DNA from: Isoperla grammatica
Taxonomy: Eukaryota; Arthropoda; Insecta; Plecoptera; Perlodidae
Length of the DNA stretch: 64,000 bases
Reading direction: 5' to 3'
NCBI GenBank assembly: GCA_945910005.1
Contig: OX246741.1
Span: 50,003,298 to 50,067,297 of the forward strand
Shown here: piece by piece, positions 1 to 14,700 of the stretch
How positions within the stretch are numbered: the first letter of the stretch is position 1
Layout: each line of letters opens with the position of its first letter
Notes under the pieces: model-generated
Seen by the model: the letters and a program-made list of their open reading frames with translations, nothing else
What the model was told of the DNA's origin: nothing
Database searches by the model: none
Position numbers and translations under genes: made by a program

Positions 1-261
1 TCTCTCCCTAAAAGTTTGGCGGAACCGGATAAGACTGGTCCCCTTCTCAAAGTAATTCGCCTGAAATTGTTTTAAGCTAGCAAGACAAACAAAATACGAG
101 TATGCACACATTCGTTTCGCAAAATACTATTTCTTGTTCTTTGCCATGGAAACGAGAATTCATCAGCTTTTGACTCTTCCTCCAAACGTCATAGATATTG
201 GACTACAAATCAAGAGCTTCGTTCTCCTTCCTTACACTGGCGAGTGTAAAAATCTCATATA
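1..261. other. AT-rich flank, nothing identified
   Basis: No coding signature, RNA gene or repeat is recognisable here. The stretch leads into a retroposon-like fragment at about 262. Confidence 0.5.
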
Positions 262-555
262 CTAGAAACAACAAAGCACTAAATAAATTCAAAGATGTTC
301 TGAATCAGCCTTATTGATTCTGGCATTAGTCCGCAAGTGTTCCCACTGTCCAACCACTGATAAGCATATTTAATATTTAATTAAAATATCCATCTTTAAT
401 TGGTTATCGCTCACTCGTCACCGGTGTTCGGAGCCTACAGGGTTAGTTTAGTCGCTTTAAATCAAAGTCCCCCACTGAAAATCAGTTCATGTGACCGAGT
501 AGGTGGACTCTAGATATGAATTTATTTATATCTTATTTATATCTTATTTTTATAT
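262..555 (+). mobile_element. tRNA-derived retroposon fragment, copy a (3' part)
   Basis: This segment aligns by eye with four other places in the window: 22671-23290 (minus), 23676-23797 (plus), 47518-47757 (minus) and 50261-50500 (minus). Shared blocks are AAATAAATTCAAAG, TCTGAATC, a TCCGCA-GTGTTC block, GGTTATCGCTCACTCGTC and a TTTAAATCAAAGTCCCCCACTG-like block. It ends in a TTTA/ATTT-rich tail near 520-555, as expected for the 3' end of a SINE or other non-LTR retroposon. The 5' tRNA-like head seen in copy c is absent, so this copy looks 5'-truncated or diverged. Confidence 0.6.
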
Positions 556-710
556 TTGCAGGCGAATGCCATGCAAATATTTGCCCTGACACACGGGTAC
601 AAAATAACAAAAGAACGGTTAAATGCTGTCACAGACTTACACTAGTGTAAAGTGTAGGACAGGCGAACGAAGCTAAGGTAACTAGCCAAGTCAAGCATGC
701 AACACCGTAA

Positions 711-730
711 CCCCCCCCCCCCCCCCCCCC
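711..730 (+). repeat. poly-C tract (20 C)
   Basis: An uninterrupted run of C lies about 100 bp before the first satellite. A long G run lies about 170 bp after the other end of that satellite (20915-20945). On the minus strand it is a G-quadruplex-capable tract. Confidence 0.95.
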
Positions 731-3700
731 ACCATCCCACTTCACCCCTAGACGAGCCGGATACCTCAGCATGACACATCGCATTGGATTCAGTTCTGTA
801 ATAGTCAGTATCGGCAGTGACCTCAGTCCAATAGGTTCGTGTGCGTAGTCGTGCTAATAGGATGTAACGTGAGTGTAGTCGTGCTAATAGGATGTAACGT
901 GAGTGTAGTCGTGCTAATAGGATGTAGCGTGAGTGTAGTCGTGCTAATAGGATGTAACGTGAGTGTAGTCGTGCAAATAGGATGTAACGTGAGTGTAGTC
1001 GTGCTAATAGGATATAGCGTGAGTGTAGTCGTGCTAATAGGATGTAGCGTGAGTGTAGTCGTGCTAATAGGATGTAACGTGAGTGTATTCGTGCTAATAG
1101 TGTATGTAACGTGAGTGTATTCGTGCTAATAGTGTATGTAACGTGAGTGTAGTCGTGCTAATAGGATGTAACGTGAGTGTAGTCGTGCTAATAGGATGTA
1201 ACGTAAGTCTAGTCGTGCTAATAGGATGTAACGTGAGTGTAGTCGTGCTAATAGGATGTAACGTAAGTCAAGTCGTGCTAATAGGATGTAACGTGAGTGT
1301 AGTCGTGCTAATAGGATGTAACGTGAGTGTAGTCGTGCTAATAGGATGTAACGTGAGTGTAGTCGTGCAAATAGGATGTAACGTGAGTTTAGTCGTGCTA
1401 ATAGGATGTAACGTGAGTGTAGTCGTGCTAATAGGATGTAACGTGAGTGTAGTCGTGCTAATAGGATGTAACGTGAGTGTAGTCGTGCTAATAGGATGTA
1501 ACGTGAGTGTAGTCGTGCTAATAGAATGTAACGTGAAAGTAGTCGTGCTAATAGGATGTAACGTGAGTGTAGTCGTGCTAATAGGATGTAACGTGAGTGT
1601 AGTCGTGCTAATAGGATGTAGCGTGAGTGTAGTCGTGCTAATAGGATGTAACGGAGTGTAGTCGTGCTAATAGGATGTTACGTGAGTGTAGTCGTGCTAA
1701 TAGGATGTAACGTGAGTGAAGTCGTGCTATTAGGATGTAACGTGAGTGTAGTCGTGCTAATAGGATGTAACGTGAGTTTAGTCGTGCTAATAGTGTATGT
1801 AACGTGAGTGTAGTCGTGCTTATAGGATGTAACGTAAGTGTAGTCGTGCTAATAGGATATAACGTGAGTGTAGTCGTGCTGACAGGATGTAACGTGAGTG
1901 TAGTCGTGCTAATAGGATGTTACGTGAGTGAAGTCATGCTGACAGGATGTAACGTGAGTGTAGTCGTGCTGGCAGGATGTAACGTGAGTGTAGTCGTGCT
2001 AATAGGATGTAACAAGAGTGTAGTCGTGCTGACAGGATGTAGCGTGAGTGTAGTCGTGCTGACAGGATGTAACGTGAGTGTAGTCGTGCTGACAGGATGT
2101 AGCGTGAGTGAAGTCATGCTGACAGGATGTAACGTGAGTGTAGTCGTGCTAATAGGATGTAGCGTGAGTGTAGTCGTGCTAATAGGATGTAACGTAAAGT
2201 AGTCGTGCTAATAGGATGTAACGTGAGTGTAGTCGAGCTAATAGGATGTAGCGTGAGTGTAGTCGTGCTGACAGGATGTAGCGTGAGTGTAGTCGTGCTG
2301 ACAGGATGTAACGTGTGTGTAGTCGTGCTGACAGGATGTAGCGTGAGTGTAGTCGTGCTAATAGGATGTAACGTGAGTGTAGTCATGCTGACAGGATGTA
2401 ACGTGAGTGTAGTCGTGCTAATAGGATGTAACGTGAGTGTAGTCGTGCTAATAGGATGTAACGTAAGTGTAGTCGTGCTTATAGGATGTAGCGTGAGTGT
2501 AGTCGTGCTTATAGGATGTAGCGTGAGTGTAGTCGTGCTAATAGGGTGTAACGTAACTCTAGTCGTGCTAATAGGATGTAACGTGAGTGTAGTCGTGCTA
2601 ATAGGATGTAGCGTGAGTGTAGTCGTGCTAATAGGATGTAACGTGAGTGTAGTCGTGCTAATAGGATGTAGCGTGAGTGTAGTCGTGCTAATAGGATGTA
2701 ACGAGAGTGTAGTCGTGCTTATAGGATGTAGCGTGAGTGTAGTCGTGCTAATAGGGTGTAACGTAAGTCTAGTCGTGCTAATAGGATGTAACGTGAGTGT
2801 AGTCGTGCTAATAGGATGAAGCGTGAGTGTAGTCGTGCTAATAGGATGTAACGTGAGTGTAGTCGTGCTAATAGGATGTAACGTGAGTGTAGTCGTGCTA
2901 ATAGGATGTAACGTGAGTGTAGTCGTGCTGACAGGATGTAACGTGAGTGTAGTCGTGCTAATAGGATGTAGCGTGAGTGTGGTCGTGCTAATAGGGTGTA
3001 ACGTGAGTGTAGTCGTGCTAATAGGATGTAACGTGAGTGTAGTCGTGCTAATAGGGTGTAACGTGAGTGTAGTCATGCTGACAGGATGTAACGTGAGTGT
3101 AGTCGTGCTAATAGGATATAGCGTGAGTGTAGTCGTGCTAATAGGATGTAACGTAAAGTAGTCGTGCTAAAAGGATGTAACGTGAGTGTAGTCGTGCTAA
3201 TAGGATGTAGCGTGAGTGAAGTCGTGCTAATAGGATGTAGCGTGAGTGAAGTCGTGCTAATAGGATGTAACCTGAGTGTAGTCGTGCTAATAGGATGTAA
3301 CGTGAGTGTAGTCGTGCTAATAGGATGTAACGTGAGTGTAGTCGTGCTAATAGGATGTAACCTGAGTGTAGTCGTGCTAATAGGATGTAACGTGAGTGTA
3401 GTCGTGCTAATAGGATGTAGCGTGAGTGAAGTCGTGCTAATAGGATGTAACCTGAGTGTAGTCGTGCTAATAGGATGTAGCGTGAGTGTAGTCGTGCTAA
3501 TAGGATGTAACGTGAGTGTAGTCGTGCTAATAGGATGTAACGTAAGTGTAGTCGTGCTAATACTATGTAACGTGAGTGTAGTCGTGCTAATAGGATGTAA
3601 CGTGAGTGAAGTCGTGCTAATAGGATGTAACGTGAGTGTAGTCGTGCTAATAGGATGTAACGTGAGTGTAGTCGTGCTGACAGGATGTAGCGTGAGTGTA

Positions 3701-6700
3701 GTCGTGCTGACAGGATGTAACGTGTGTGTAGTCGTGCTGACAGGATGTAGCGTGAGTGTAGTCGTGCTAATAGGATGTAACGTGAGTGTAGTCATGCTGA
3801 CAGGATGTAACGTGAGTGTAGTCGTGCTTATAGGATGTAGCGTGAGTGTAGTCGTGCTGACAGGATGTAACGCTAGTGTAGTCGTGCTAATAGGATGAAG
3901 CGTGAGTGTAGTCGTGCTAATAGGATGTAACGTGAGAGTATTCGTGCTAATGGGATGTAACGTGAGTGTAGTCGTGCTAATAGGATGTAACGTGAGTGTA
4001 GTCGTGCTAATAGGATGTATCGTGAGCGTAGTCGTGCTGACAGGATGTAGCGTGAGTGTAGTCGTGCTAATAGGATGTAACGTGAGTGTAGTCGTGCTAA
4101 TAGGATGTAGCGTGAGTGTAGTCGTGCTAATAGGATGTAACGTGAGTGTAGTCGTGCTGACAGGATGTAACGCTAGTGTAGTCGTGCTAATAGGATGTAA
4201 CGTGAGTGTAGTCGTGCGAATAGGATGTAACGTGAGTGTAGTCGTGCTAATAGGGTGTAACGTGAGTGTAGTCGTGCTAATAGGATGTATCGTGAGTGTA
4301 GTCGTGCTAATAGGATGTAGCGTGAGTGTAGTCGTGCTAATAGCATGTATCGTGAGTGTAGTCGTGCTAATAGGATGTAGCGTGAGTGTAGTCGTGCTAA
4401 TAGGATGTAACGTGAGTGTAGTCGTGCTAATAGGATGTAACGTGAGTGTAGTCGTGCTAATAGGATGTAGCGTGAGTGTAGTCGTGCTAATAGGATGTAG
4501 CCTGAGTGTAGTCGTGCTAATAGGATGTAACGTGAGTGTAGTCGTGCTAATAGGATGTAACGTGAGTGTATTCGTGCTAATAGTGTATGTAACGTGAGTG
4601 TAGTCGTGCAAATAGGATGTAACGTAAGTCTAGTCGTGCTAATAGGATATAGCGTGAGTGTAGTCGTGCTAATAGGATGTAACGTGAGTGTATTCGTGCT
4701 AATAGTGTATGTAACGTGAGTGTAGTCGTGCTAATAGGATGTAACGTGAGTGTAGTCGTGCAAATAGGATGTAACGTGTGCGTAGTCGTGCTAATAGGAT
4801 GAATCGTGAGTGTAGTCGTGCTAATAGGATGTATCGTGAGTGAAGTCGTGCTAATAGGATGTAACGTGAGTGTAGTCGTGCTAATAGGATGTAGCGTGAG
4901 TGTAGTCGTGCTAATGGATGTAACGTGAGTGAAGTCGTGCTATTAGGATGTAGCGTGAGTGTAGTCGTGCTAATAGGATGTAACGTGAGTGTAGTCGTGC
5001 TAATAGGATGTAACGTGAGTGTAGTCGTGCTAATAGGATGTAACGTGAGTGTAGTCGTGCTAATAGGATGTAACGTGAGTGTAGTCGTGCTCATAGGATG
5101 TAACGTGAGTGTAGTCGTGCTAATAGGATATAGCGTGAGTGTAGTCGTGCTAATAGGATGTAACGTGAGTGTAGTCGTGCTATTAGGATGAAACGTGAGT
5201 GTAGTCGTGCTAATAGGATGTAACGTGAGTGTAGTCGTGCTAATAGGATGTAGCGTGAGTGTAGTCGTGCTAATAGGATGTATCGTGAGTGTAGTCGTGC
5301 TAATAGGATGTAGCGTGAGTGTAGTCGTGCTAATAGGATGTAACGGAGTGTAGTCGTGCTAAAGGGATGTAACGTGAGTGTAGTCGTGCTAATAGGATGT
5401 AACGTGAGTGTAGTCGTGCTAATAGGATGTAGCGTGAGTGTAGTCGTGCTAATAGGATGTAGCGTGAGTGTAGTCGTGCTAATAGGATGTAACGTGAGTG
5501 TAGTCGTGCTAATAGGGTGTAACGTGAGTGTAGTCGTGCTAATAGGATGTAACGTGAGTGTAGTCGTGCTAATAGGATGTAACGTGAGTGAAGTCGTGCT
5601 AATAGGATGTAGCGTGAGTGTAGTCGTGCTAATAGGATGTAACGTGAGTGTAGTCGTGCTAATAGGATGTAGCGTGAGTGTAGTCGTGCTAATAGGATGT
5701 AACGGAGTGTAGTCGTGCTAAAGGGATGTAACGTGAGTGTAGTCGTGCTAATAGGATGTAACGTGAGTGTAGTCGTGCTAATAGGATGTAGCGTGAGTGT
5801 AGTCGTGCTAATAGGATGTAGCGTGAGTGTAGTCGTGCTAATAGGATGTAACGTGAGTGTAGTCGTGCTAATAGGGTGTAACGTGAGTGTAGTCGTGCTA
5901 ATAGGATGTAACGTGAGTTCAGTCGTGCTAATAGGATGTAACGTGAGTGTAGTCGTGCTGACAGGATGTAACGCTAGTGTAGTCGTGCTAATAGGATGTA
6001 ACGTGAGTGTAGTCGTGCTAATAGGATGTAACGTGAGTGTAGTCGTGCTAGTTGGGTGTAACGTGAGTGTAGTCATGCTGACAGGATGTAACGTGAGTGT
6101 AGTCGTGCTAATAGGATGTAGCGTGAGTGTAGTCGTGCTAATAGGATGTAACGTGAGTGTAGTCATGCTGACAGGATGTGACGTGAGTGTAGTCGTGCTA
6201 ATAGGATGTAGCGTGAGTGTAGTCGTGCTAATAGGATGTAACGTGAGTGTAGTCGTGCTAATAGGATGTAGCGTGAGTGTAGTCGTGCTAATAGGATGTA
6301 ACGTGAGTGTAGTCGTGCTAATAGGATGTAACGTGAGTGTAGTCGTGCTAATAGGATGTAACGTGAGTGTAGTCGTGCTAGTTGGGTGTAACGTGAGTGT
6401 AGTCATGCTGACAGGATGTAACGTGAGTGTAGTCGTGCTAATAGGATGTAGCGTGAGTGTCGTCGTGCTAATAGGATGTAACGTGAGTGTAGTCATGCTG
6501 ACAGGATGTAACGTGAGTGTAGTCGTGCTAATAGGATGTAGCGTGAGTGTAGTCGTGCTAATAGGATGTAACGTGAGTGTAGTCGTGCTAATAGGATGTA
6601 GCGTGAGTGTAGTCGTGCTAATAGGATGTAGCGTGAGTGTAGTCGTGCTGACAGGATGTAACGTGAGTGTAGTCGTGCTAATAGGATGTAGCGTGAGTGT

Positions 6701-9700
6701 AGTCATGCTGACAGGATGTAACGTGAGTGTAGTCGTGCTAATAGGATGTAGCGTGAGTGTAGTCGTGCTAATAGGATGTAACGTGACTGTAGTCGTGCTA
6801 ATAGGATGTAACGTGAGTGTAGTCGTGCTTATAGGATGCAGCGTGAGTGAAGTCGTGCTAATAGGATGTAACGTGAGTGTAGTCATGCTGACAGGATGTA
6901 ACGTGAGTGTAGTCGTGCTAATAGGATGTAGCGTGAGTGTAGTCGTGCTAATAGGATGTAACGTGAGTGTAGTCGTGCTAATAGGATGTAACGTGAGTGT
7001 AATCGTGCTAATAGGGTGTAACGTGAGTGTAGTCGTGCTAATAGGATGTAACGTGAGTGTAGTCGTGCTAATAGGATGTAACGTGAGTGTAGTCGTGCTA
7101 ATAGGATGTATCGTGAGTGTGGTCGTGCTAATAGGATGTAACGTGAGTGTAGTCGTGCTAATAGGATGTAACGTGAGTGTAGTCGTGCTAATAGGATGAA
7201 ACGTGAGTGTGGTCGTGCTAATAGGATGTAACGTGAGTGAAGTCGTGCTAATAGGATGTATCGTGAGTGTGGTCGTTCTAATAGGATGTAACGTGAGTGT
7301 AAACGTGCTAATAGGATGTAACGTGAGTGTTGTCGTGCTAATAGGATGAAACGTGAGTGTAGTCGTGCTAAAAGGATGTAACGTGAGTGTAGTCGTGCTA
7401 ATAGGATGTATCGTGAGTGTGGTCGTTCTAATAGGATGTAACGTGAGTGAAGTCGTGCTAATAGGATGTATCGTGAGTGTGGTCGTTCTAATAGGATGTA
7501 ACGTGAGTGTAAACGTGCTAATAGGATGTAACGTGAGTGTTGTCGTGCTAATAGGATGAAACGTGAGTGAAGTCGTGCTAATAGGATGTAACGTGAGTGT
7601 AGTCGTGCTAATAGGATGTAACGTGAGTGAAGTCGTGCTAATAGGATGTAACGTGAGTGAAGTCGTGCTAATAGGATGTAACGTGAGTGTAGTCGTGCTA
7701 ATAGGATGTAACGTGAGTGTAGTCGTGCTAATAGGATAAAACGTGGGTGTAGTCGTGCTAATAGGATGTAACGTGGGTGTAGTCGTGCTAATAGGATGTA
7801 ACGTGAGTGTAGTCGTGCTAATAGGATGTAACGTGAGTGTAGTCGTGCTAATAGGATGTAACGTGAGTGTAGTCGTGCTTATAGGATGTAACGTGAGTGT
7901 AGTCATGCTGACAGGATGTAACGTGAGTGTAGTCGTGCTAATAGGATGTAACGTGTGTGTAGTCGTGCTGACAGGATGTAACGTGAGTGTAGTCATGCTG
8001 ACAGGATGTAGCGTGAGTGTAGTCGTGCTGACAGGATGTAACGTAAGTGTAGTCGTGCTAATAGGATGTAACGTGAGTGTAGTCATGCTGACAGGATGTA
8101 GCGTGAGTGTAGTCGTGCTGACAGGATGTAACGTAAGTGTAGTCGTGCTAATAGGATGTTACGTGAGTGTAGTCATGCTGACAGGATGTAACGTGAGTGT
8201 AGTCGTGCTGACAGGATGTAACGTAAGTGTAGTCGTGCTAATAGGATGTTACGTGAGTGTAGTCATGCTGACAGGATGTTACGTGAGTGTAGTCATGCTG
8301 ACAGGATGTTACGTGTGTGTAGTCATGCTGACAGGATGTTACGTGAGTGTAGTCATGCTGACAGGATGTAACGTGAGTGTAGTCGTGCTGACAGGATGTA
8401 ACGTAAGTAAAGTCTTGCTAATAGGATGTTACGTGAGTGTAGTCATGCTGAAGGATGTAACGTGAGTGTAGTCGTGCTAATGGTGTATGTAACGTGAGTG
8501 TAGTCGTGCTAATAGTGTATGTAACGTGAGTGTAGTCGTGCTAATAGGATGTAACGTGAGTGTAGTCGTGCTAATAGGATGTAACGTGAGTGTAGTCGTG
8601 CTAATAGGATGTAACGTGAGTGTAGTCGTGCTAATAGGATGTAACGTGTGTGTAGTCGTGCTTATAGGATGTTACGTGAGTGGTGTCGTGCTAATAGGAT
8701 GTAACGTTAGTGTAGTCGTGCTAATAGGATGTAACGTGAGTGTAGTCGTGCTGACAGGATGTAACGTGAGTTTAGTCGTGCTAATAGGATGTAACGTGAG
8801 TGTAGTCGTGCTAATAGGATGTAACGTGAGTGTAGTCGTGCTGACAGGATGTAACGTGAGTTTAGTCGTGCTAATAGGATGTAACGTGAGTGTAGTCGTG
8901 CTACTAGTGTATGTTACGTGAGTGTAGTCGTGCTAATAGGATGTAACGTGAGTGTAGTCGTGCTGATAGGATGTAACGTGAGTGTAGTCGTGCTAATAGG
9001 ATGTAACGTGAGTTTAGTCGTGCTAATAGGATGTAACGTGAGTGTAGTCGTGCTAATAGGATGTAACGTGAGTGTAGTCGTGCTAATAGGATGTAACGTG
9101 AGTGTAGTCGTGCTGACAGGATGTAGCGTGAGTTTAGTCGTGCTAATAGGATGTAACGTGAGTGTAGTCGTGCTAATAGTGTATGTAACGTGAGTGTAGT
9201 CGTGCTAATAGGATGTAACGTGTGTGTAGTCGTGCTTATAGGATGTTACGTGAGTGGTGTCGTGCTAATAGGATGTAACGTGAGTGTAGTCGTGCTAATA
9301 GGATGTAACGTGAGTGTAGTCGTGCTGACAGGATGTAACGTGAGTGTAGTCGTGCTAATAGGATGTAACGTGAGTTTAGTCGTGCTAATAGGATGTAACG
9401 TGAGTGTAGTCGTGCTGACAGGATGTAACGTGAGTGTAGTCGTGCTAATAGGATGTAACGTAAGTGTAGTCGTGCTAATAGGATGTAACGTGAGTGTAGT
9501 CGTGCTGACAGGATGTAACGTGAGTGTAGTCGTGCTTATAGGATGTAACGTGAGGTTAGTCGTGCTTATAGGATGTAACGTGAGTTTAGTCGTGCTAATA
9601 GGATGTAACGTGAGTGTAGTCGTGCTGACAGGATGTATCGTGAGTAAAGTCGTGCTAATAGGATGTAACGTGAGTGTAGTCGTGCTAATAGGATGTAACG

Positions 9701-11799
9701 TGAGTTTAGTCGTGCTAATAGGATGTAACGTGAGTGTAGTCGTGCTAATAGGATGTATCGTGAGTGTAGTCGTGCTAATAGGATGTAACGTGAGTGTAGT
9801 CGTGCTGACAGGATGTAACGTGAGTGTAGTCGTGCTAATAGGATGTATCGTGAGTGTAGTCGTGCTAATAGGATGTAACGTGAGTTTAGTCGTGCTAATA
9901 GGATGTAACGTGAGTGTAGTCGTGCTAATAGGATGTATCGTGAGTGTAGTCGTGCTTATAGGATGTAACGTGAGTGTAGTCGTGCTAATAGGATGTAACG
10001 TGAGTGTAGTCGTGCTAATAGGATGTATCGTGTGTGTAGTCGTGCTAATAGGATGTAACGTGAGTGTAGTCGTGCTAATAGGATGTATCGTGGGTGTAGT
10101 CGTGCTGATAGGATGTATCGTGAGTGTAGTCGTGCTAATAGGATGTAACGTGAGTGTAGTCGTGCTAATAGGATGTAACGTGAGTGTAGTCGTGCTAATA
10201 GGATGTATCGTGAGTGTAGTCGTGCTAATAGGATGTAACGTGAGTGTAGTCGTGCTAATAGGATGTAACGTGAGTGTAGTCGTGCTAATAGGATGTAACG
10301 TGAGTGTAGTCGTGCTAATAGGATGTATCGTGAGTGAAGTCGTGCTAATAGGATGTAACGTGAGTGTAGTCGTGCTGACAGGATGTAACGTGAGTGTAGT
10401 CGTGCTAATAGGATGTAACGTGAGTGTAGTCGTGCTAATAGGATGTAACGTGAGTTAAGTCGTGCTAATAGGATGTAACGTGAGTGTAGTCGTGCTAATA
10501 GGATGTAACGTGAGTGTAGTCGTGCTAATAGGATGTAACGTGAGTGAAGTCGTGCTAATAGGATGTAACGTGAGTGTAGTCGTGCTAATAGGATGTAACG
10601 TGAGTGTAGTCGTGCTAATAGGATGTAACGTAAGTCTAGTCGTGCTAATAGGATGTATCGTGAGTGTAGTCGTGCTAATAGTGTATGTTACGTGAGTGTA
10701 GTCGTGCTAATAGGATGTAACGTAAGTCTAGTCGTGCTAATAGGATGTATCGTGAGTGTAGTCGTGCTAATAGGATGTAACGTGAGTGTAGTCGTGCTAA
10801 TAAGATGTAACGTGAGTGTAGTCGTGCTAATAGGATGTAACGTGAGTGTAGTCGTGCTAATAGTGTATGTTACGTGAGTGTAGTCGTGCTAATAGGATGT
10901 AACGTAAGTCTAGTCGTGCTAATAGGATGTAACGTGAGCGTAGTCGTGCTAATAGGATGTAACGTGAGTGTAGTCGTGCTAATAGGATGTAACGTGAGTG
11001 TAGTCGTGCTAATAGTGTATGTTACGTGAGTGTAGTCGTGCTAATAGTGTATGTACCGTGAGTGTAGTCGTGCTAATAAGATGTTACGTGAGTGTAGTCG
11101 TGCTAATAGGATGTAACGTAAGTCTAGTCGTGCTAATAGGATGTATCGTGAGTGTAGTCGTGCTAATAGGATGTAACGTGAGTGTAGTCGTGCTAATAAG
11201 ATGTAACGTGAGTGTAGTCGTGCTAATAGGATGTAACGTGAGTGTAGTCGTGCTAATAAGATGTAACGTGAGTGTAGTCGTGCTAATAGGATGTAACGTG
11301 AGTGTAGTCGTGCTAATAGTGTATGTTACGTGAGTGTAGTCGTGCTAATAGTGTATGTAACGTGAGTGTAGTCGTGCTTATAGGATGTAACGTGAGTGTA
11401 GTCGTGCTAATAGGATGTAACGTGAGCGTAGTCGTGCTAATAGGATGTAACGTAAGTCTAGTCGTGCTAATAGGATGTATCGTGAGTGTAGTCGTGCTAA
11501 TAGGATGTAACGTGAGTGTAGTCGTGCTAATAGGATGTAACGTGAGTGTAGACGTGCTAATAGGATGTAACGTGAGTGTAGTCGTGCATATAGGATGTAA
11601 CGTAAGTCTAGTCGTGCTAATAGTGTATGTTACGTGAGTGTAGTCGTGCTAATAGGATGTAACGTGAGTGTAGTCGTGCTAATAGGATGTAACGTGAGTG
11701 TAGTCGTGCTAATAGGATGTAACGTGAGTGTAGTCGTGCTAATAGGATGTAACGTGAGCGTAGTCGTGCTAATAGGATGTATCGTGAGGGTAGTCGTGC

Positions 11800-14700
11800 T
11801 AATAGGATGTATCGTGAGCGTAGTCGTGCTGACAGGATGTAGCGTGAGTGTAGTCGTGCTAATAGGATGTAACGTGAGTGTAGTCGTGCTAATAGGATGT
11901 AGCGTGAGTGTAGTCGTGCTAATAGGATGTAACGTGAGTGTAGTCGTGCTGACAGGATGTAACGCTAGTGTAGTCGTGCTAATAGGATGTAACGTGAGTG
12001 TAGTCGTGCGAATAGGATGTAACGTGAGTGTAGTCGTGCTAATAGGGTGTAACGTGAGTGTAGTCGTGCTAATAGGATGTATCGTGAGTGTAGTCGTGCT
12101 AATAGGATGTAGCGTGAGTGTAGTCGTGCTAATAGCATGTATCGTGAGTGTAGTCGTGCTAATAGGATGTAGCGTGAGTGTAGTCGTGCTAATAGGATGT
12201 AACGTGAGTGTAGTCGTGCTAATAGGATGTAACGTGAGTGTAGTCGTGCTAATAGGATGTAGCGTGAGTGTAGTCGTGCTAATAGGATGTAGCCTGAGTG
12301 TAGTCGTGCTAATAGGATGTAACGTGAGTGTAGTCGTGCTAATAGGATGTAACGTGAGTGTATTCGTGCTAATAGTGTATGTAACGTGAGTGTAGTCGTG
12401 CAAATAGGATGTAACGTAAGTCTAGTCGTGCTAATAGGATATAGCGTGAGTGTAGTCGTGCTAATAGGATGTAACGTGAGTGTATTCGTGCTAATAGTGT
12501 ATGTAACGTGAGTGTAGTCGTGCTAATAGGATGTAACGTGAGTGTAGTCGTGCAAATAGGATGTAACGTGTGCGTAGTCGTGCTAATAGGATGAATCGTG
12601 AGTGTAGTCGTGCTAATAGGATGTATCGTGAGTGAAGTCGTGCTAATAGGATGTAACGTGAGTGTAGTCGTGCTAATAGGATGTAGCGTGAGTGTAGTCG
12701 TGCTAATGGATGTAACGTGAGTGAAGTCGTGCTATTAGGATGTAGCGTGAGTGTAGTCGTGCTAATAGGATGTAACGTGAGTGTAGTCGTGCTAATAGGA
12801 TGTAACGTGAGTGTAGTCGTGCTAATAGGATGTAACGTGAGTGTAGTCGTGCTAATAGGATGTAACGTGAGTGTAGTCGTGCTCATAGGATGTAACGTGA
12901 GTGTAGTCGTGCTAATAGGATGTAGCGTGAGTGTAGTCGTGCTAATAGGATGTAACGTGAGTGTAGTCGTGCTATTAGGATGAAACGTGAGTGTAGTCGT
13001 GCTAATAGGATGTAACGTGAGTGTAGTCGTGCTAATAGGATGTAGCGTGAGTGTAGTCGTGCTAATAGGATGTATCGTGAGTGTAGTCGTGCTAATAGGA
13101 TGTAGCGTGAGTGTAGTCGTGCTAATAGGATGTAACGGAGTGTAGTCGTGCTAAAGGGATGTAACGTGAGTGTAGTCGTGCTAATAGGATGTAACGTGAG
13201 TGTAGTCGTGCTAATAGGATGTAGCGTGAGTGTAGTCGTGCTAATAGGATGTAGCGTGAGTGTAGTCGTGCTAATAGGATGTAACGTGAGTGAAGTCGTG
13301 CTAATAGGGTGTAACGTGAGTGTAGTCGTGCTAATAGGATGTAACGTGAGTGTAGTCGTGCTAATAGGATGTAACGTGAGTGAAGTCGTGCTAATAGGAT
13401 GTAGCGTGAGTGTAGTCGTGCTAATAGGATGAACGTGAGTGTAGTCGTGCTAATAGGATGTAGCGTGAGTGTAGTCGTGCTAATAGGATGTAACGGAGTG
13501 TAGTCGTGCTAAAGGGATGTAACGTGAGTGCTAATAGGATGTAACGGAGTGTAGTCGTGCTAAAGGGATGTAACGTGAGTGTAGTCGTGCTAATAGGATG
13601 TAACGTGAGTGTAGTCGTGCTAATAGGATGTAGCGTGAGTGTAGTCGTGCTAATAGGATGTAGCGTGAGTGTAGTCGTGCTAATAGGATGTAACGTGAGT
13701 GTAGTCGTGCTAATAGGATGTAACGTGAGTGTAGTCGTGCTAATAGGGTGTAACGTGAGTGTAGTCGTGCTAATAGGATGTAACGTGAGTGTAGTCGTGC
13801 TAATAGGATGTAACGTGAGTGAAGTCGTGCTAATAGGATGTAGCGTGAGTGTAGTCGTGCTAATAGGATGTAACGTGAGTGTAGTCGTGCTAATAGGATG
13901 TAGCGTGAGTGTAGTCGTGCTAATAGGATGTAACGGAGTGTAGTCGTGCTAAAGGGATGTAACGTGAGTGTAGTCGTGCTAATAGGATGTAACGTGAGTG
14001 TAGTCGTGCTAATAGGATGTAGCGTGAGTGTAGTCGTGCTAATAGGATGTAGCGTGAGTGTAGTCGTGCTAATAGGATGTAACGTGAGTGTAGTCGTGCT
14101 AATAGGGTGTAACGTGAGTGTAGTCGTGCTAATAGGATGTAACGTGAGTTCAGTCGTGCTAATAGGATGTAACGTGAGTGTAGTCGTGCTGACAGGATGT
14201 AACGCTAGTGTAGTCGTGCTAATAGGATGTAACGTGAGTGTAGTCGTGCTAATAGGATGTAACGTGAGTGTAGTCGTGCTAGTTGGGTGTAACGTGAGTG
14301 TAGTCATGCTGACAGGATGTAACGTGAGTGTAGTCGTGCTAATAGGATGTAGCGTGAGTGTAGTCGTGCTAATAGGATGTAACGTGAGTGTAGTCATGCT
14401 GACAGGATGTGACGTGAGTGTAGTCGTGCTAATAGGATGTAGCGTGAGTGTAGTCGTGCTAATAGGATGTAACGTGAGTGTAGTCGTGCTAATAGGATGT
14501 AGCGTGAGTGTAGTCGTGCTAATAGGATGTAACGTGAGTGTAGTCGTGCTAATAGGATGTAACGTGAGTGTAGTCGTGCTAATAGGATGTAACGTGAGTG
14601 TAGTCGTGCTAGTTGGGTGTAACGTGAGTGTAGTCATGCTGACAGGATGTAACGTGAGTGTAGTCGTGCTAATAGGATGTAGCGTGAGTGTAGTCGTGCT

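Noticed and set aside
5330..8086. 918-codon minus frame and similar long frames throughout array 1
   Set aside because: A stop-free 30-bp unit gives open frames on both strands at once. There is no unique N- or C-terminus, and 2-bp length variants break the frames.
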